A DNA stretch of 64,000 bases. Origin: Augochlora pura. Lineage: Eukaryota; Arthropoda; Insecta; Hymenoptera; Halictidae. Positions 10,861 to 24,509 of this stretch are shown here, piece after piece (position 1 is the stretch's first letter; the number at the start of each line of letters is the position of its first letter). Below the pieces are notes generated by a model that made no database searches, was not told the DNA's origin, and worked only from the letters and a program-made list of their open reading frames with translations. Location: contig NC_135774.1 in the NCBI RefSeq assembly GCF_028453695.1, positions 10,726,001-10,790,000 of the forward strand, read 5' to 3'. Made by a program: the position numbers and the translations under genes.

Positions 10861-13800
10861 CACGCCTGCGTTCTTGAAAATTGCGTAACATTAGCAGTCG
10901 AATAAAAATTCAAAACTTAAAGCGACTGACCAATTACTGTGTCTTCGGTTTATTTTCAGGTTTATTCTTGTATTTTAATTATTTTTTCATCGCAAAATTT
11001 AATATTTCTTATTTGCAGTATACAAAGATAATTATATCTGGAAACGAATCAAAGGCTCAGCAATTTATTTGTTACCCCTTAATAATTACTTCTTATTGCC
11101 CTACTTTTTAAGGAGATTAATTCGGAAGAAAATATAAAATTAAATTTTTTAATGAGCTTCTCTACTGATTACAGACGTAATACATTAAAACAGAAATAGA
11201 AGGAACATTTACATACTGAACTGCAAACGTATATTTTGCTTAAATAAATTTTCAAATCAGCTGTACTGTTGATTTCGATCACGCTATATGAAAATAGTAA
11301 AGCATTGTTATCAATTGATAATGTGTTAATACCTGACATTTTAATTCTCTACCTAACTCAAAACGAAGGAATTTTTAAAAAAAGAACTCCGTTCACCGCA
11401 CAATTATCTTCTCCCACAATTATCATGCAGAATGATTCTAAAAACTATATCAGTTTACCGCACCCGGCGAAGTAGCAGAGAACCAGTAGCACATTTTTGT
11501 TACAGTCTTGGGTTATGCAGCGCATAATTACTGAAATAATTAATGAAGCTAAGGGTAACAAAGGCGTTTACCTAAACGAGAAACGAAGAGGTCGGACCGA
11601 AATAAAACTGCCGGTAACGCGAGTAATCGAGAGATACGTAATTAATTTTCCCGACGGCCTAAAATATTGTTCGTAGTTCCGGAACCGAGTGTACGACGGC
11701 CGGCGCCGTTCGCGAAAGCTGTATTAACTATTTAGCGAGGTTTAATGGATTCTATTTCGAGGACGGGCGTCAAGGAGGACAATCGAAGGAATCGGTGAAC
11801 GGTGCTGGGTGCCCCGGCATCCCTGTCAGCGAAAGCCGAACGATAAAAGGTTTACAGGACACGTCGTATGAATTTTTAAACGGCTCCCGCGTACCCGCCG
11901 CGGGGACGTGATTTCGTGCCAAATTTGGTTCCAATCGGTCGGACGACGAACGCGGCCGCCCAATACCGCTCCCGCAATTTTCTACCCCCCGCGTGCCGGC
12001 ATTAGCCGCGCGATTGATACGCCGCGCTGATACAAATTTGTCTCCTTCTGAAAAAATTATGAAACCTCCAAACTCCTGTCATTCACTCTGCCCGCGCCGC
12101 GCTGTAATCTGACTACTGATATGCAAATTCCCCGGTCGAAACAGTCCGCGAACGCGTTTTATCCGCTTTCGGGCGCTCTTTCTTATTGGGGAGGGCGGCG
12201 CGCTGTCACGCGGCCATGAAAAAGGGATGCTTTTCAAATTGTCCGCGGCGAGAAAAATACTCCGGGCACCGTTGGCCCCGCGATTTACACCTTCCTTTCG
12301 CTTTTTAAATTTCTGTTCGCCGTCGCGATACAATCGTCGAAAATTCATCGGATTTGTCCGGCGCGTCGGGCTTATCTCAGGATATTTAAACGTTCGTCTG
12401 TCGCGTTTACGACAATCCCCGGCTAAATAGAATGCTGTCTCTGTTGTCGATGGGTTCAATAGATTGAACGCGATGTAAGAATATTGTCCGACCCGTATTT
12501 ATACATTTTTTCGCTCGTATTTAACTCGTACATTTTCTACCGATTTTTTACCGATAACTGTACACAATCTGTAGTTTAGGTACAATTGTACATTGAATCG
12601 GTTGGAATTGCAATGGCGTAAGTGACGTTTTCGAAAATGTTCTCTCCAGTCTTGAAATGTAATCTATATATGTATGTAAATGTAATCTATAGAAATGTAA
12701 AAGATAAGCAAAAATTTTATATAAAAATTTTGAATTATAAAGTTAGCGTGAATGAACTTATGTCTGGATTACCTTAAAAATATATTTGTTATCGATATAA
12801 ATGAATAATAATATTCCCCCGTTTTTCGCAACGCGGAAAATGTTGCCCGCGCCGCAGTTTGTTACAGCGGAATAAACTTGCAATGATTCATCGTAACGCG
12901 GCGTTCGTTCTCGATCACGAAAAAAGGGGGATTCAGACGAAGCAGTTAATTATCAATAAAACGACACCGTCATTAGACGTATGTTCATTAAAATTGTATT
13001 CTGTTGCCAGTGCCAGACCGAAACCTCCAACCGGATTTTAAATTAAATTTAATTATATCACTGGCGGGCGTTAATATTCTACAGACGGCCGCCGATGCAA
13101 AATATCATCCAGATAAAGTCATTCAATGGAGCTAATATGATTAAATCTTTTTTGCCGCCCGTTCTTTGTTGTTTTTCTTTCATTGTTTCTTCTCCCTTTT
13201 GTTTGTTTGTTTCTTTCCTTTTTTTCGAGAGAGAGAGAGAAAGAGAGAGAAAAATGTCAGCCGTTCTCCGGGGCCGGACAGAGATTGCAGGTTGTAACGC
13301 ATTGTACAATATTTTCCGCTGTGACGCCGGCATTATCTCGACCTGTTTCATTTACTAATTAGTAACGTGATATCATGAGCGGTTTTTACAGACCTAAATG
13401 AGAAAGGAAATGAGCACGGTGCCAAGACCTTTGCCGTGCGTTTTGTTTCGAACGTGCAATTATCGTCGTCCGCCAGAGTTTTTCCGACATTCCGCAAACA
13501 TTTCATCGCGCCGACAAACCAGGCTCCACCCCTACCCGCCGCGATTGCCGGGCGAATTTTGACCCGTCCGACATACAGACACGTTCACCTGATTACACGG
13601 TGTGCCATTAAAAATCATTCGAATGACGCCAGGTATAGTCCCCATCAACGTGAAAGACAATTTATTCCAAGCTTTTCTTCTGCCACGGATTTCCAACTTG
13701 TATTCTCCACGGTGACGAACCGGTTCATTCATTTATACCAGTTTATTTATCATTAATTCTACGTTGCTTTTCTTGATTAATGATATCATCTTATTAATTC

Positions 13801-13900
13801 TCTATCATCGGATTTATATTCACTGCAACGAACGCGTAAAATTGAAAACGAACTGGTAACGAAGCCGCTAAATGCCGGCGACTTTTATTTGTTGTACACA
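10861..13900. other. Non-coding spacer
   Basis: AT-rich 10880-11560 and 12480-12800, moderate GC between. A solitary TTAACCC end sits at 10845-10851 without a visible partner. A small AAATGTAATCTATA direct repeat lies at about 12655-12700. Otherwise nothing beyond one GA microsatellite. Confidence 0.55.
13226..13251. repeat. (GA)n microsatellite
   Basis: GA dinucleotide run with a single AA break. Confidence 0.9.
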
Positions 13901-14323
13901 ATTGTTTACAATTATTGTTTCTCCATTTTTTGTTTTAGTATCATTTATACGGTACCTTGGTAAATCGAAATAGTTCGTCGAGATCGAATATCAATCCGTC
14001 ATGTGTAAAAACTGTTAAAGAACAGCGCCTAGTCCGCGGATACAAAAACGCCGCGGTGCTCGCCGAAATTGCAATCCGCAATTGTTCCTCCGCGCTTCCG
14101 TTCATGAAAATTAATATCCGATGCCGCAGAAACGCCGCTGCGAGCGGATTTTTGAGCGCGGAGCTAAACTCGTCTTGAAAAAAGTTTCGACAGACCGAAT
14201 GTTCGCACGTTCCTTCCATCAAAACCTGTCACTGGGCCGCGAGTAATAAAAGGAATGTTTTCGGAGCACCGGCGCCGTTCGTATTTCCTCGTATCGAATA
14301 ATTTATTCCGCGTTTTTCGCGGC

Positions 14324-14356
14324 GGAGAGAGAGGGAGAGGGAGAGAGAGCGAGAGA
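14324..14356. repeat. (GA)n microsatellite
   Basis: Interrupted GA run (GGG and GC breaks). Confidence 0.9.
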
Positions 14357-14522
14357 AAAAAAATTCCATCCAGAAAGCTAATTTCTCTGCAAGCGACATT
14401 AAACTCCAAATTCGCGGGTGCCGCGAAATCTTTTTCGATTTGTGTAACGCTTTTATAGTCCGGGCTCGGAAAAAACGCATAAACTGTTGTTAAAGTACAT
14501 TCGGATGTTTATTTTATTCCGG

Positions 14523-14545
14523 TTTTTTTTTCTTTTTTTTTTTTT
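14523..14545. repeat. T-rich homopolymer
   Basis: T9, C, T13. Confidence 0.9.
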
Positions 14546-14729
14546 ATGCCCGTGAATGGTACAAACGCGGGAACATCCGCAGTCTGGGCTATTACCGTGA
14601 AGCTTCGGGCGGCACATATTTTATCGGTTCGATTTTTATGTTTAATGTTTATTCACTTTTAATATTTGCAAAGCATTAATGAAGTCCGATATTAATTAAT
14701 ACGCGTCAGCAGGGGGAGCGGGCGCGGGA

Positions 14730-14740
14730 GGGGGGGGGGG
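14730..14740. repeat. G11 homopolymer
   Basis: Eleven G inside a longer G-rich stretch (14713-14752). Confidence 0.9.
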
Positions 14741-15239
14741 AGAGGCGGGGCGGCAGATCTGAAGCGATACGAATTCAATAAAAGATGCTGAAAAATATTT
14801 TCAATTGCCGCACAACAAATTATCGTCCCTCGTTATCGATTATTAATTACCGGTCGCGGCTACCATTTTAATTTCTCGAAGCTGCCGCGTCGAATGCACC
14901 TTCCTTCGACCGCCTGGATCATCGTCGTTCGAAATGTTCTCGTCGATCTGCGAAGTACTATGCCTGATTACCGTTCGCTGGATATTTTATTTAAATATTT
15001 GACAGCAGATTGACGCGATTTTATTTCGAAATTTTTACACCTTTGTCGTAATTTTGTACACAACGTACGAGCTATACAATGTTATCGAGAAGAGTTCCAA
15101 ATAAAAATAGGACAAACATATAGAATAAATTTTTGTCATAAAATATTATCAGGAAGATAATTTTAACATCAATATAGAATAAGAGAAAAATATAGGACAG
15201 TATAGAATTTGATAAGAAAAATTTTTGTAAGATCAGAGC

Positions 15240-15360
15240 ATAAATAAAAATATGAAATCAAGTTTCATGTGAAACACTTTCTAAATTATTACAACGAAAA
15301 TTTCACAATTCTATAAATAAAAATATAGAATATAATTTCACGAGGAATGCCTTCTAACTT
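15240..15360. repeat. Short direct duplication, 73-bp period
   Basis: Copy 1 (15240-15287) and copy 2 (15313-15360) share ATAAATAAAAATAT, then a TTTCA block and a CTTTCTAA/CCTTCTAA block. Diverged local duplication in AT-rich DNA. Confidence 0.6.
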
Positions 15361-16967
15361 TCCAGACCCATCGTATATATTAAGCATACAATTTCATTTA
15401 AAAGATTTATAAACAGAGCGCGGATAAAAATTGAAAGAAAAAAGTCAGGAAGAAGCTAGCATCCGCACGAATTATTGTTAATTTCGCACGTTGCCGCTGG
15501 TAAAAGTTATTCGTTTTTGCGCGAGAATTACGACCGTGTTATACATGGAACAGCAAATTGATTCCGGATCGAACAACTTGCGTTCCGTAACGGAATTAGA
15601 AAGTCCCGCGCCAAAAAATTTCATCGCGCTAATTCCGCGGGCATTACAGGAATTATACTAATATTATTAATGAATTCCGCGGAGAAACCGCCTGAAACCC
15701 GAGGCGACCGAACATCCTGCGCTACCGGGCGATAGTCTATATCAGATAGTCGGGGCAGTTTACAGTCGGTTCGTAAAATTGCGAGATCTGAAGACGATAC
15801 GTGCCGGGAGGAGGCGTTAATGCGATGTTCCTAGTTACATTCGTTACGAGTAATTACGTCCACGCAACCGGGCCGATCGTAATCTGCCGTGTAATCGAAG
15901 CAGGCCTGTTCCTAGAATAAATAAAACTTCCTGGAACCGATACCCGCGCTGCTCTCGCCCGGTTTGATTTACACGCGATTATTTAACCTCTTTCTTTTAA
16001 TTGAATTAAGTGATACCCGAGCAAAATTCGATATCTCCCGTTAGAAATGCGACCGAATGATTTACTGAAACGCGCGTATCTAATCCGGTTACCGATCTCT
16101 GAAATAAGTATACAAATTTTCATATAGATGTAACATTTTCATGAAATCTTATTTCTTCACATTACTATATTCTAGTAAACTTCAAATTTTTTAAAATGGT
16201 CAATGAATTTTCTGTTTCAAGAATCTGGAAAAGTAAAATTCACATCGGAGAGTCGTCATTTTTTAAACAACGAAATATTTTATTTATTCCTGCTCTCGTC
16301 ATCCATGTTAATGAAAAAGTCGTTTCATTATTTAATATCGAGTCACGAAAAAGCAATGAAAAATCGAAATATTGTAAAATATGAACGGAAAGTGGTGTTT
16401 TGATTTCTTAAAAAAAAATGCCTAATTTGTTCGAGAAAACGATACTTGCTCCAGTAATTTCCAGGCTTGCGTAATAGTTAAGAGAAAGAATCGTTATAAA
16501 TAATCCGCGTTGACGTAATTGAGCTAAAATATAATTGGCCGGAAGATCGGCCGCCATGGCGTAACATTGCACACCTTGCGGCGGGGCGCGCTCGCTTTCT
16601 GTTATCTACGCTAGCGCGAAAATAACCGTAATCAGTCGACACTGCGCGCCACATAATCCTACCGCATTACAAGTGAACATAATTTATTTACTACGCTCCA
16701 ATTAGCCGTACTGCTCGCCTCATAGAGGATCGAATTTTACTTGTTGCGTTTAATCACCGCTTCCTATTGCCGCAGAACTGCCGCACGCTGAATTTGATCG
16801 TTCCGTAATGCGTGAGCTTTGCATTTTGCATACGTTACGACTCTTTTTCCTCGCGATCTTCTGCAGACTACGCATAAATTAATTTAACAGCGTCGCGATC
16901 GAACGTCGGCCACGCTACGCTCTAATTTCAAACAATTTTTATATCACGAAATTTGTGTCGCCAACAT

Positions 16968-17016
16968 GGGTTATTATATAAAATTGAATTTACTTTTCGA
17001 CATTTTTATAATAACC
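16968..17016. repeat. AT-rich hairpin
   Basis: GGGTTATTATATAAAA (16968-16983) faces TTTTTATAATAACC (17003-17016), giving a near-complete stem over a loop of about 20 bases. Could be a minimal foldback element; no target duplication identified. Confidence 0.45.
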
Positions 17017-18020
17017 TGTGCTTAAATTGAAAAATTAATTGTATGATTTCAGAGAGAATTTTAAGAAGCTAATTTAGTTTATTCATTCGACAGAGAAATA
17101 TTGTTTATAAATATTCATATTATTATATAGTGCTTAGATATTGTTCTCAGTTGTGTTGCGAAGGAAATTGAACTATATATTTAGTTTATCAGATAAGGGA
17201 CTATTTACGGAGAAATATGTTATTTATAAGACAACTATAAAATATTGATGCATCGTTAAGGATATATTATAAACATAAATATCGATGGAAGTCTAAAGAG
17301 TTGTAAATTGAGCGTACGTCCCTAAATCTCGCGACGCAGCTGCAAAAAGCCGAGCGGTATAAAATGATTTCGCTAAAACGAGAACACCGAAACGACTGCA
17401 TTATACATTCAGCGTGAAGCGTCAGCGCAGCAACAATTATACGAGCAACAACGCGACCAAAAGGAGTCGCACTTAAACATCGTCCTGGATTCCAATTAAC
17501 CCCGATAATTGCACATCCTTATTCGTCTCCTGGCCGGCGCCCTAACAATTTGTTTCTCTCCTCGGCCGGCGATTTGTCAGCGAAACGATACGCAAAAAGA
17601 AGCACAATGAAACACACCCTCGATACCTAGCCGCCATTTAAATAACTTGCTTATTTTACTTCGAACCAATTAGAGGTCTCGCAATACGCTCCTTTCACCG
17701 TTGCGAGGCGGCGGTGACGGCGGCGGCGCGGACCGCAAAACCATAAATTCGCACGAACCTTTTCAGGCCCTGGTAATAAAGGTGAACGATTATTATTAAA
17801 ACACGCCGTTCCCGGAATATGAAAACTGTCGTTACAATGTTTTTCCGTGGAACCCGCTCCCCTTCGCACTACGGCCAGTCGATTGTGCGCGAGAGATCCT
17901 AATCGCGGCGTTGCGTGAACATAATTTCGCATTACGAGTACAGGCTGACCCTTGAGCCGGCGCCGATGACATAACACATAAAACAGTATCGGAGCAGTTA
18001 ACCGGGCTGCGGAGCGGCGG

Positions 18021-18086
18021 GGAGGAGAGACGAGAAGAGAGAGGAGGAGGAGGAGGAGGAGAGAGATAGAGAGAGAGAGAGGAGGC
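18021..18086. repeat. (GGA)n/(GA)n compound repeat
   Basis: GGA triplets pass into GA dinucleotides; on the minus strand this gives poly-Ser frames. Confidence 0.9.
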
Positions 18087-18476
18087 GACGTTGCTTATTT
18101 TTATTTGCGTCCGGAATATATTGCGTAAGCGCGCGCATTAACAGAGAAACGTCACGCGTTTTATTCTTACGTCCTTGTCGGTTCGACGCGGCGCGGTCCC
18201 GCGGCGAGTACATTTCCGTAAATTAGCCCGGCTAATTCATCGAACTGCATCGCGGACCGCAGCCGGGCCAGACAGCCGCGGACGGAGAGAAACAGAGCCA
18301 CTAATTTTTGAATATTTCACACACTGGCCGACGATAAAAATCGATGTTAGCCTCGTTACCGGCCCCCCCGGTCCACTGCGCCTCGCCGCTCTATCACGCG
18401 TTAATTGCTTTTTTCATTATACTTAAAAAGAAGGCGGTCATTATTTTTGCTCTTCCCTCGTTTATACACGCGCCAA

Positions 18477-18504
18477 TGTGTGTGTGCGCGCGCGCGCGCG
18501 TGTG
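18477..18504. repeat. (TG)n(CG)n compound microsatellite
   Basis: Alternating purine-pyrimidine TGTG, then CG repeats, then TGTG; Z-DNA-prone. Confidence 0.9.
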
Positions 18505-19784
18505 GAGTATCTCTCCGTGTCTGTGTACCTGTGCGGGCGTGTATATTTTTTTTTTTGCGTTTCGTTCGTCGGCCGAATTGAATTTTGCAAAATATTCTGT
18601 CGCGACTAGTCAGCCGTGCTGCAATTGTCGATGTCGATGGAGGCTGCCAATTTTTTTCATTTCCCGCGATTCTGTCGGCTAAGTTGCTCGGCGAGCGAGA
18701 CTGCGAGCGATTTTGCTCGGCGAGCGATTCGGCTGCGAGACACGGAAGGGGTGAGTTTGATTTCGAGATGTTCGACGGGGTTTGTTGCATAGCGAACTGA
18801 TGAATTACGGTGAAGATTAATTTAGTGATGATGGAATTTTGGGGTGGGTGGTCGATGACGTTGGTGGTTCGATTTGATGAGGGTTGGTGAAGTTTTGTGG
18901 CGTTTGATGTTGCTCGAGAAGTTGTACACTTTGCAAAGATTGTTTAGTAGTTTAAATATTGGAGGAGTAAAATATGTGGAGAGTATGCAACCTCTTCAAA
19001 TCAGTTTAAATTTAGAAATACTTTAACATACTCAGAAACCATTCTCTAGTCGCAGAAAAATCTAATTGGCTTAGATTACTGAAACATTTATGCGTAACAC
19101 ACTTCAGTATAATGTAGCTTGAATTACGATTTCACGTCGACGTTTCACATTGATAATGTTTATTACTGTTTGACGAAGTTCGATAGTGTTTGACGTCGTT
19201 TTAAAAGGATCTAAGCTATTGAGATATAAACGCTGGACAAACAATCATGTGTAAAAAATGTAACGGAATCTTGTTAATGATCTTAAATGTTGAATCTCCG
19301 GGAACGCTTCGGTTTGAGGAAGTTTGACGCAGCCAACTGTGATTTCTTCGTAGCAAATGTCATCCTAAAAATTCGAAATTTTGTAAAGCTATTTAAATTC
19401 AGAAGGTAGCGAACATCTGCTCCTATCGAACAGGTATCAATCGTCAAACATCGTCACACCGGCAAAGTTCGTCCGGAAGCTGTAGGAAAATCAGAGGAGC
19501 CGAGAATTCCGATTTCGAAGTGGTTACTAGCGACGACTTTTGCGGCCGGCACGAAGCGTCGGCGGTACAGTTCGAAGTACAAGAAATACGTTCTCAAGCC
19601 CGTCCTATTTCTCGGGAAGAAAAATGCGAATCCCTTGCCGTGGAAACTGGATTCCCGTTGAATCGTCTGGGCTCTCCCGGTCGGAGGGGCGGCGGCGCAG
19701 AGGAGAGAGGATCTCGGAGGCTTCCCGTCTTGGGCGAGAGAAGGCGCGGGGCATGAAGATCTGTTGAAAACTCAACTCCTTCTT

Positions 19785-19910
19785 TAATTAATTATGCAAA
19801 TGGCCGCCGGGCACCATGCTTAAACTTTTCGTTCGAGACCTCCGCGCGGCACGGTAGCGCTCCGGCCACGGCGTTAATTATACACCGAATAATAACAATT
19901 ATTACAATTA
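19785..19910. promoter_or_regulatory. Candidate SOX/POU/homeodomain motif cluster
   Basis: TTAATTAATT leads directly into the octamer ATGCAAAT (19794-19801), and about 90 bases on come TTAATTA, AACAAT (19894-19899) and ACAAT (19904-19908). These are textbook homeodomain, POU and SOX half-sites and their juxtaposition resembles neural enhancers. Function is inference from motifs alone. Confidence 0.25.
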
Positions 19911-20554
19911 CCGTGAGCCGCCTTGCTTGCCCGGCAACCTCCGACCCCGGGCGCAAGGAATACATTTACGCTCGGGGCGCGCCTAACCTCCGCCACCCAC
20001 AACCCGCCTCCGTCCACGGCCGCCTCCCTGTCCGTACACTTTGAGCTGCCAAGTGGCTAGCAATTTACCAGTGACACGTAGTTCCGGCCAGTGACTTCGT
20101 TCGGACTTTTCGTAATTGCCGGAATTCAACTGGAAGTGGTCGAAATCGGTTTCTACCGGCTTGTATCGTACAGAAATTATCCCCCTCCTTGTGGCTTGGA
20201 GCGGGGCCGTGGCCTTGACTCGTCGCTACAAAATTCTTCTAGTGATCACCTCGTTTTCGAACTGTACACGCTTCGCGAAGAGTTGTTCTTCGAAGTAGTA
20301 GTAGATTCAAAACTAATCTCAAGATTTCATTTTTCTTTTAAGTGACTGGACATTTTATTTGAAACCTCGCGTTTCAATTTCAGAAGAGGAATATCACCTA
20401 GAAAAATAGAAAGGCAAATTTTTCATTGAAGAAATAGTTCTTGTCTTAACAACAACAGGATGAAAAGCATTGAGTTTTCCATTGGAACCAGCTTTCCCAG
20501 CGTCAGTGTTCTCTTAAGTAGACTGGAACAGGTTGAGGTAAAAATAAACCGAGT

Positions 20555-20614
20555 ATCCTAGGCTACGGCCGGTAAAAATTCAGCAGGGGTCGCAAATAGC
20601 CTAGGAGATTGGAG
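20555..20614. repeat. Short inverted repeat
   Basis: CCTAGGCT and AGCCTAGG flank about 40 bases. Perfect 8-bp arms; too short to assign to an element. Confidence 0.35.
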
Positions 20615-23600
20615 GATGCAATATTTTTGTCGTCGCGCGATCCGGGTCCACGAATTCGATCACGGTAGTATCGACGGAGGCGCTAAAGTCGTCTATTAGA
20701 AAATTAACGGGGAATGATTATATGCGAGCGTCGGGGTCCTCTAAAACGGAGGCAGATCGATCAGCATTCGGATCGGCAATCTCGTCCCTCCAGGCCCTCC
20801 TTTCCCGGCAACATCGGCGACCTACACCCTAACCCTATATTTTTCCATTGATTCGTCCAGTATTCGTATCAGGGTCGAGGGTGGCCTGCAGGGAGGGGCG
20901 AGATGTGGACGGCCCGAGGAAAGGGGTCAGAGGAGGGACTGAAGAGTCGAGGCGAGGGGGCCAAATGTAATTAATTATCCCAGTAATGACTCTGACTGAT
21001 GAGCGGCTGGACAAGTCCGGCCAGGTCGAAATAGCGTAGAAGTGGTGACGGCCTCGAACTACCACCTCGGCCGACTTATTCGATCCTCCTTTTTGCTTGG
21101 ACGGTTGCCACTTCCTGAGTGACCGGTTCCCAACAGTACTATGTATTCATTTTGCAAGTGATATACTGGCCTGACGGTGATGCAATCGGCGTTCCTTCAT
21201 CTTCCTCCTTTTTTTTTTGTCTTTCCTCGCCGCGAACGACGCCGCGCATTCTTCGCCGTGGTTGCAATCGTAAAACCGTAATTAACGGCGGATGAATGGA
21301 TCGAGCGAGACACGGTTTTCCCGTTTATTCTTTTTCTTCCTGCGGATTCTAATTTGTATCCCGATTGAAATAGAATATTCATTCGGCTCGGACTGTTTAA
21401 CTTCCTGGGTCTTGGAACGGAATCGATGAGATTTCCATTCTTATATCAATCCTCGAAATGCGATGCTTGAGAATGCTCGCCACTGCAGGCTTTTGAATGT
21501 ACGACGATTTTCTATGATAATGTTACTATTAATGATTCTTAATTACATGTATAAATGTGTAACCTGTGAAAAATACTATCATGTGGATACATAAGTTTTT
21601 GTACATTCTATGGAAATTAGAATGACAGGCAAATTGTCTTTGACTATGTTTCTGACTAATTGTTCTCATCGTAACAACAGAAACTATCATTCATTGTCGG
21701 AAACATTCTTCGTTTCAAAAACGAAGCAAAAATAATTCTGCCAAGTGCCTGCAATTTGCAGATCATGCTTCATAACCGAGCAAGGATTTACAATCTAAAG
21801 AAATATCACATCAACAAGTTGCAACCGAGAAATTCAAAAAGTAGTAAAGGATTCGACACGACATGGAAACACAGAAAACATTACCGTAAACTATATCTAT
21901 TAATAACTTTGCAATATGAACGCGATTCCGTTCCTCGAAGTCGGAATAAAATGTTCTTTGGTCATCGATGAATTACTCATCGATAAAACGCATGTCCTAT
22001 TCGATTCTACGAGGTCACCGCGATCGAATCAATTCTACCCGATCGAACTGCGTGGATAATGAACAGAGGTTAATCGTGTCCGAGCGAGGTGTTTCAGCGG
22101 ATCGTGGCGCGAGTTGTTCCGAGTCGATCCGTCGAACGTGTTCAAGGGCCGTTCATAGCTGTTCCTGAAACACCCGGGTCGTAGAGACAACGAGAGTCAC
22201 GGAGAGGGGCTGTGCATGACAAGGTAGATTTATTTTTTTTCACACCCCACGCCAGGACTCACCGGGGGCTGGACGAGGTGTTTTAATATTTTAATAGGAC
22301 GCCGGAATGGCCGGTTTCGTGACTTGGCGTTTTATAATGATATTCTCCCCGCGTTTCGCTCCTACTACCAGGAGAAAATCAACGGCCTGGAATAACCCAT
22401 TTCGCTGGCAACTCGTTCTATTCTCCTAAAATAACAGCAGCCCCTTCGCCCGCCGTCGAGCCGATCGCCGTCGGTAGCGTATTTCTTACGTACCCGACCG
22501 CCATTTTCACCCCTCCACCCCCTCCCCCCGGCGTTGCGCGGCGAACGACGTCATTCGACGCCGCGGCCACTCGAGGATTAGCAATCTTTATTCGAGCGAT
22601 GATCGTCGTCGAGGAGCGGCCCCATCGATCATGTAATTAAACGGTTCAAACTGTATCGGCGGTTTTAGTATTTCAATGCGCGCTCTTGTTCCTACGGTGA
22701 TCTTGACACGGCGAACGGCGAGCTAATTAGAGACCGTCGAGCTTCAAATGTTACTGCAATTTGTAATGCACTTGCTAAATTTAGCTACCGTCGATGCGAC
22801 GCGGTTTTCTTCGTTCGACATACTTAACCCTGTTTCTTACGTTTTTAGTTTATTTTTCGTTTAGAGCTTATTTGCTACGTAGACAACGTGTGCATTGACT
22901 TATTTGCTCGCGTGTCATTCTGCAATTATTCAGCACGATTTCTTGCAAGATTATTTCATCGTACGGCCACCGAACGAGATTATGTTTTATTATTGTGCTT
23001 GTTTCAGCTAGATGCAATCGCAAGTTTATTACAATTCTGAAATGAAAATTTTTGTTCCGAGAATGGTAATTAGATATTCCAAGGAACGCGAGCGTGTAAG
23101 CTTTATATTTTATATAGTATATAGTTATATATACTATTATGTATTTATATATTTCATCACGTCGATAAGGGCTCAATGTCACACAAGCATTTTGTTCCCT
23201 TATTTATCCTTCACGACCAGAGAAAATTCAATTTCTATAAATTTGTTAATTTATATATTTTCTAGTTTAATTTTTACATAAATTAGTTTATACCTATTTG
23301 ATATATATTTGTATTATAAAGAATTAAGGAGTGGAAAATCGATGGAAAATTTTCGATGAAACATTCGTTGCGTATTTCCCAAAGTAAATTATAAACGTCG
23401 TGGAAGCGGCGTGTTGAATATCGGTGAATATTTCGGACCTAAATGAATATTTTTTCGGGTTTCGATTGGTTTCAGGGGGCGAAGCAATCTACAATACAAG
23501 ATGATGGTATCACGATTCCGATAGGCGATCCACGCTGAGTCATTCCGCATCATCGTTTCAGCTCTTCTTTCGCATTCATCCACGGACACCTTTCCGACTC

Positions 23601-24290
23601 TAATTTCCTCGTTTCAATCAATCGCCGAGTCCAATTTCATTTCGTCCATTATCATCTCGCTACGAAAGTCGATTGAGACGGAACAGCTAAGATCTAATTA
23701 CCATCCGGCGAAATAACTGCACGTCCAATCGGTACTTGTACTTTACTGCACCCCGGCCGACGATTTTAGGCTAACTTCGACACTTTCATTACCGCGAAAG
23801 GAGTAGAGATAATTTTATAAAATTGAGGTATATTTATTTAAATTAAAATTCGAGGCTAAAATATCTATTATTTTCTCAGCATTTTGATGACTTTGTGAAT
23901 CTTAATAAAAATCGGGAATTGTAATAAATTAACATAAAAGTGAATTTTCAAGTCTGAGTAAATAATTCCGTCACTCGCTTATAAATGACGGTGCAATCAA
24001 AGTATTAAATAACAGACGCGAGATTTCATTTCTTTCCAATGTTGCATTACCGATAATAATTTGCCAGCTGCAAAGATTCACCTGGGGACACTGATATATT
24101 TTTTAACGTAAAAGGTGCATTAATAAAAAGCATTAATGGTCTCTACAGAGAATTGAGAACATGATTATTTTATTTTAACGCTTGTATACTTTCCTGTGGA
24201 TATTATTTTTATCTTTGTTGCATATTACTGACATTCTTTTCATCTTTTATCGTTTATATTATTTTTTTCATTGATGCATTAAATTTTTCA
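20615..24290. other. Non-coding spacer
   Basis: Moderate GC 20620-21420 and 21960-22800, AT-rich 21420-21960, 22800-23400 and 23780-24290. A TTAACCCTG end near 22823 has no visible partner. No gene, tandem array or clear transposon was found. Confidence 0.5.
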
Positions 24291-24293
24291 CAG

Positions 24294-24509
24294 GCATGCA
24301 ACGACAAAAATCGCGCTGATTTGAATCAGAAAATCATTTCTTTGAGTTTCTCGACGAAGACTTGTAATCACGAGACGGAGGGCAAGGTGCAAATTATTTC
24401 GCCACCCACGGCACGCCTCGGTCCACGTGGTGTGGAGCACCATCCTTCGTGGCTCGAAAAACATTTCTCTCGGCATAAACAATCGGCAACGGATAAACTA
24501 ACAAGCTGA
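24294..24509 (+). CDS. Possible terminal coding exon, unknown protein
   Basis: A textbook splice acceptor (T-rich tract 24261-24288 then TTTTTCACAG ending at 24293) opens directly into 71 uninterrupted codons ending in TGA at 24507-24509. The frame is open from the first exon base. The product is polar, with N-terminal ACNDKNRADLNQK and C-terminal HSRHKQ-type basic stretch (FSRHKQSATDKLTS), and has no recognised domain. Codon-position GC is nearly flat (about 49/45/49), which argues only weakly for coding. An internal AAG/GTGCAA could also serve as donor. Not recognised; the acceptor match may be chance in T-rich DNA. Confidence 0.17.
   Translation, partial: ACNDKNRADLNQKIISLSFSTKTCNHETEGKVQIISPPTARLGPRGVEHHPSWLEKHFSRHKQSATDKLTS

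Larger units (their letters stand above)
13901..18000. other. Non-coding spacer
   Basis: Alternating moderate-GC (13960-14480, 14560-15000, 15450-16080, 16500-16920, 17310-18000) and AT-rich blocks. It holds the GA tract at 14324-14356, G11 at 14730-14740, T-rich 14523-14545, a 73-bp duplication at 15240-15360 and an AT-rich hairpin at 16968-17016. No gene supported. Confidence 0.55.
18001..20560. other. Non-coding spacer
   Basis: GC-rich at 18000-18780 with microsatellites, AT-rich 18900-19420 containing several copies of GTTTGACG, moderate GC 19480-20280 with a motif cluster at 19785-19910, then AT-rich again. No gene supported. Confidence 0.55.
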
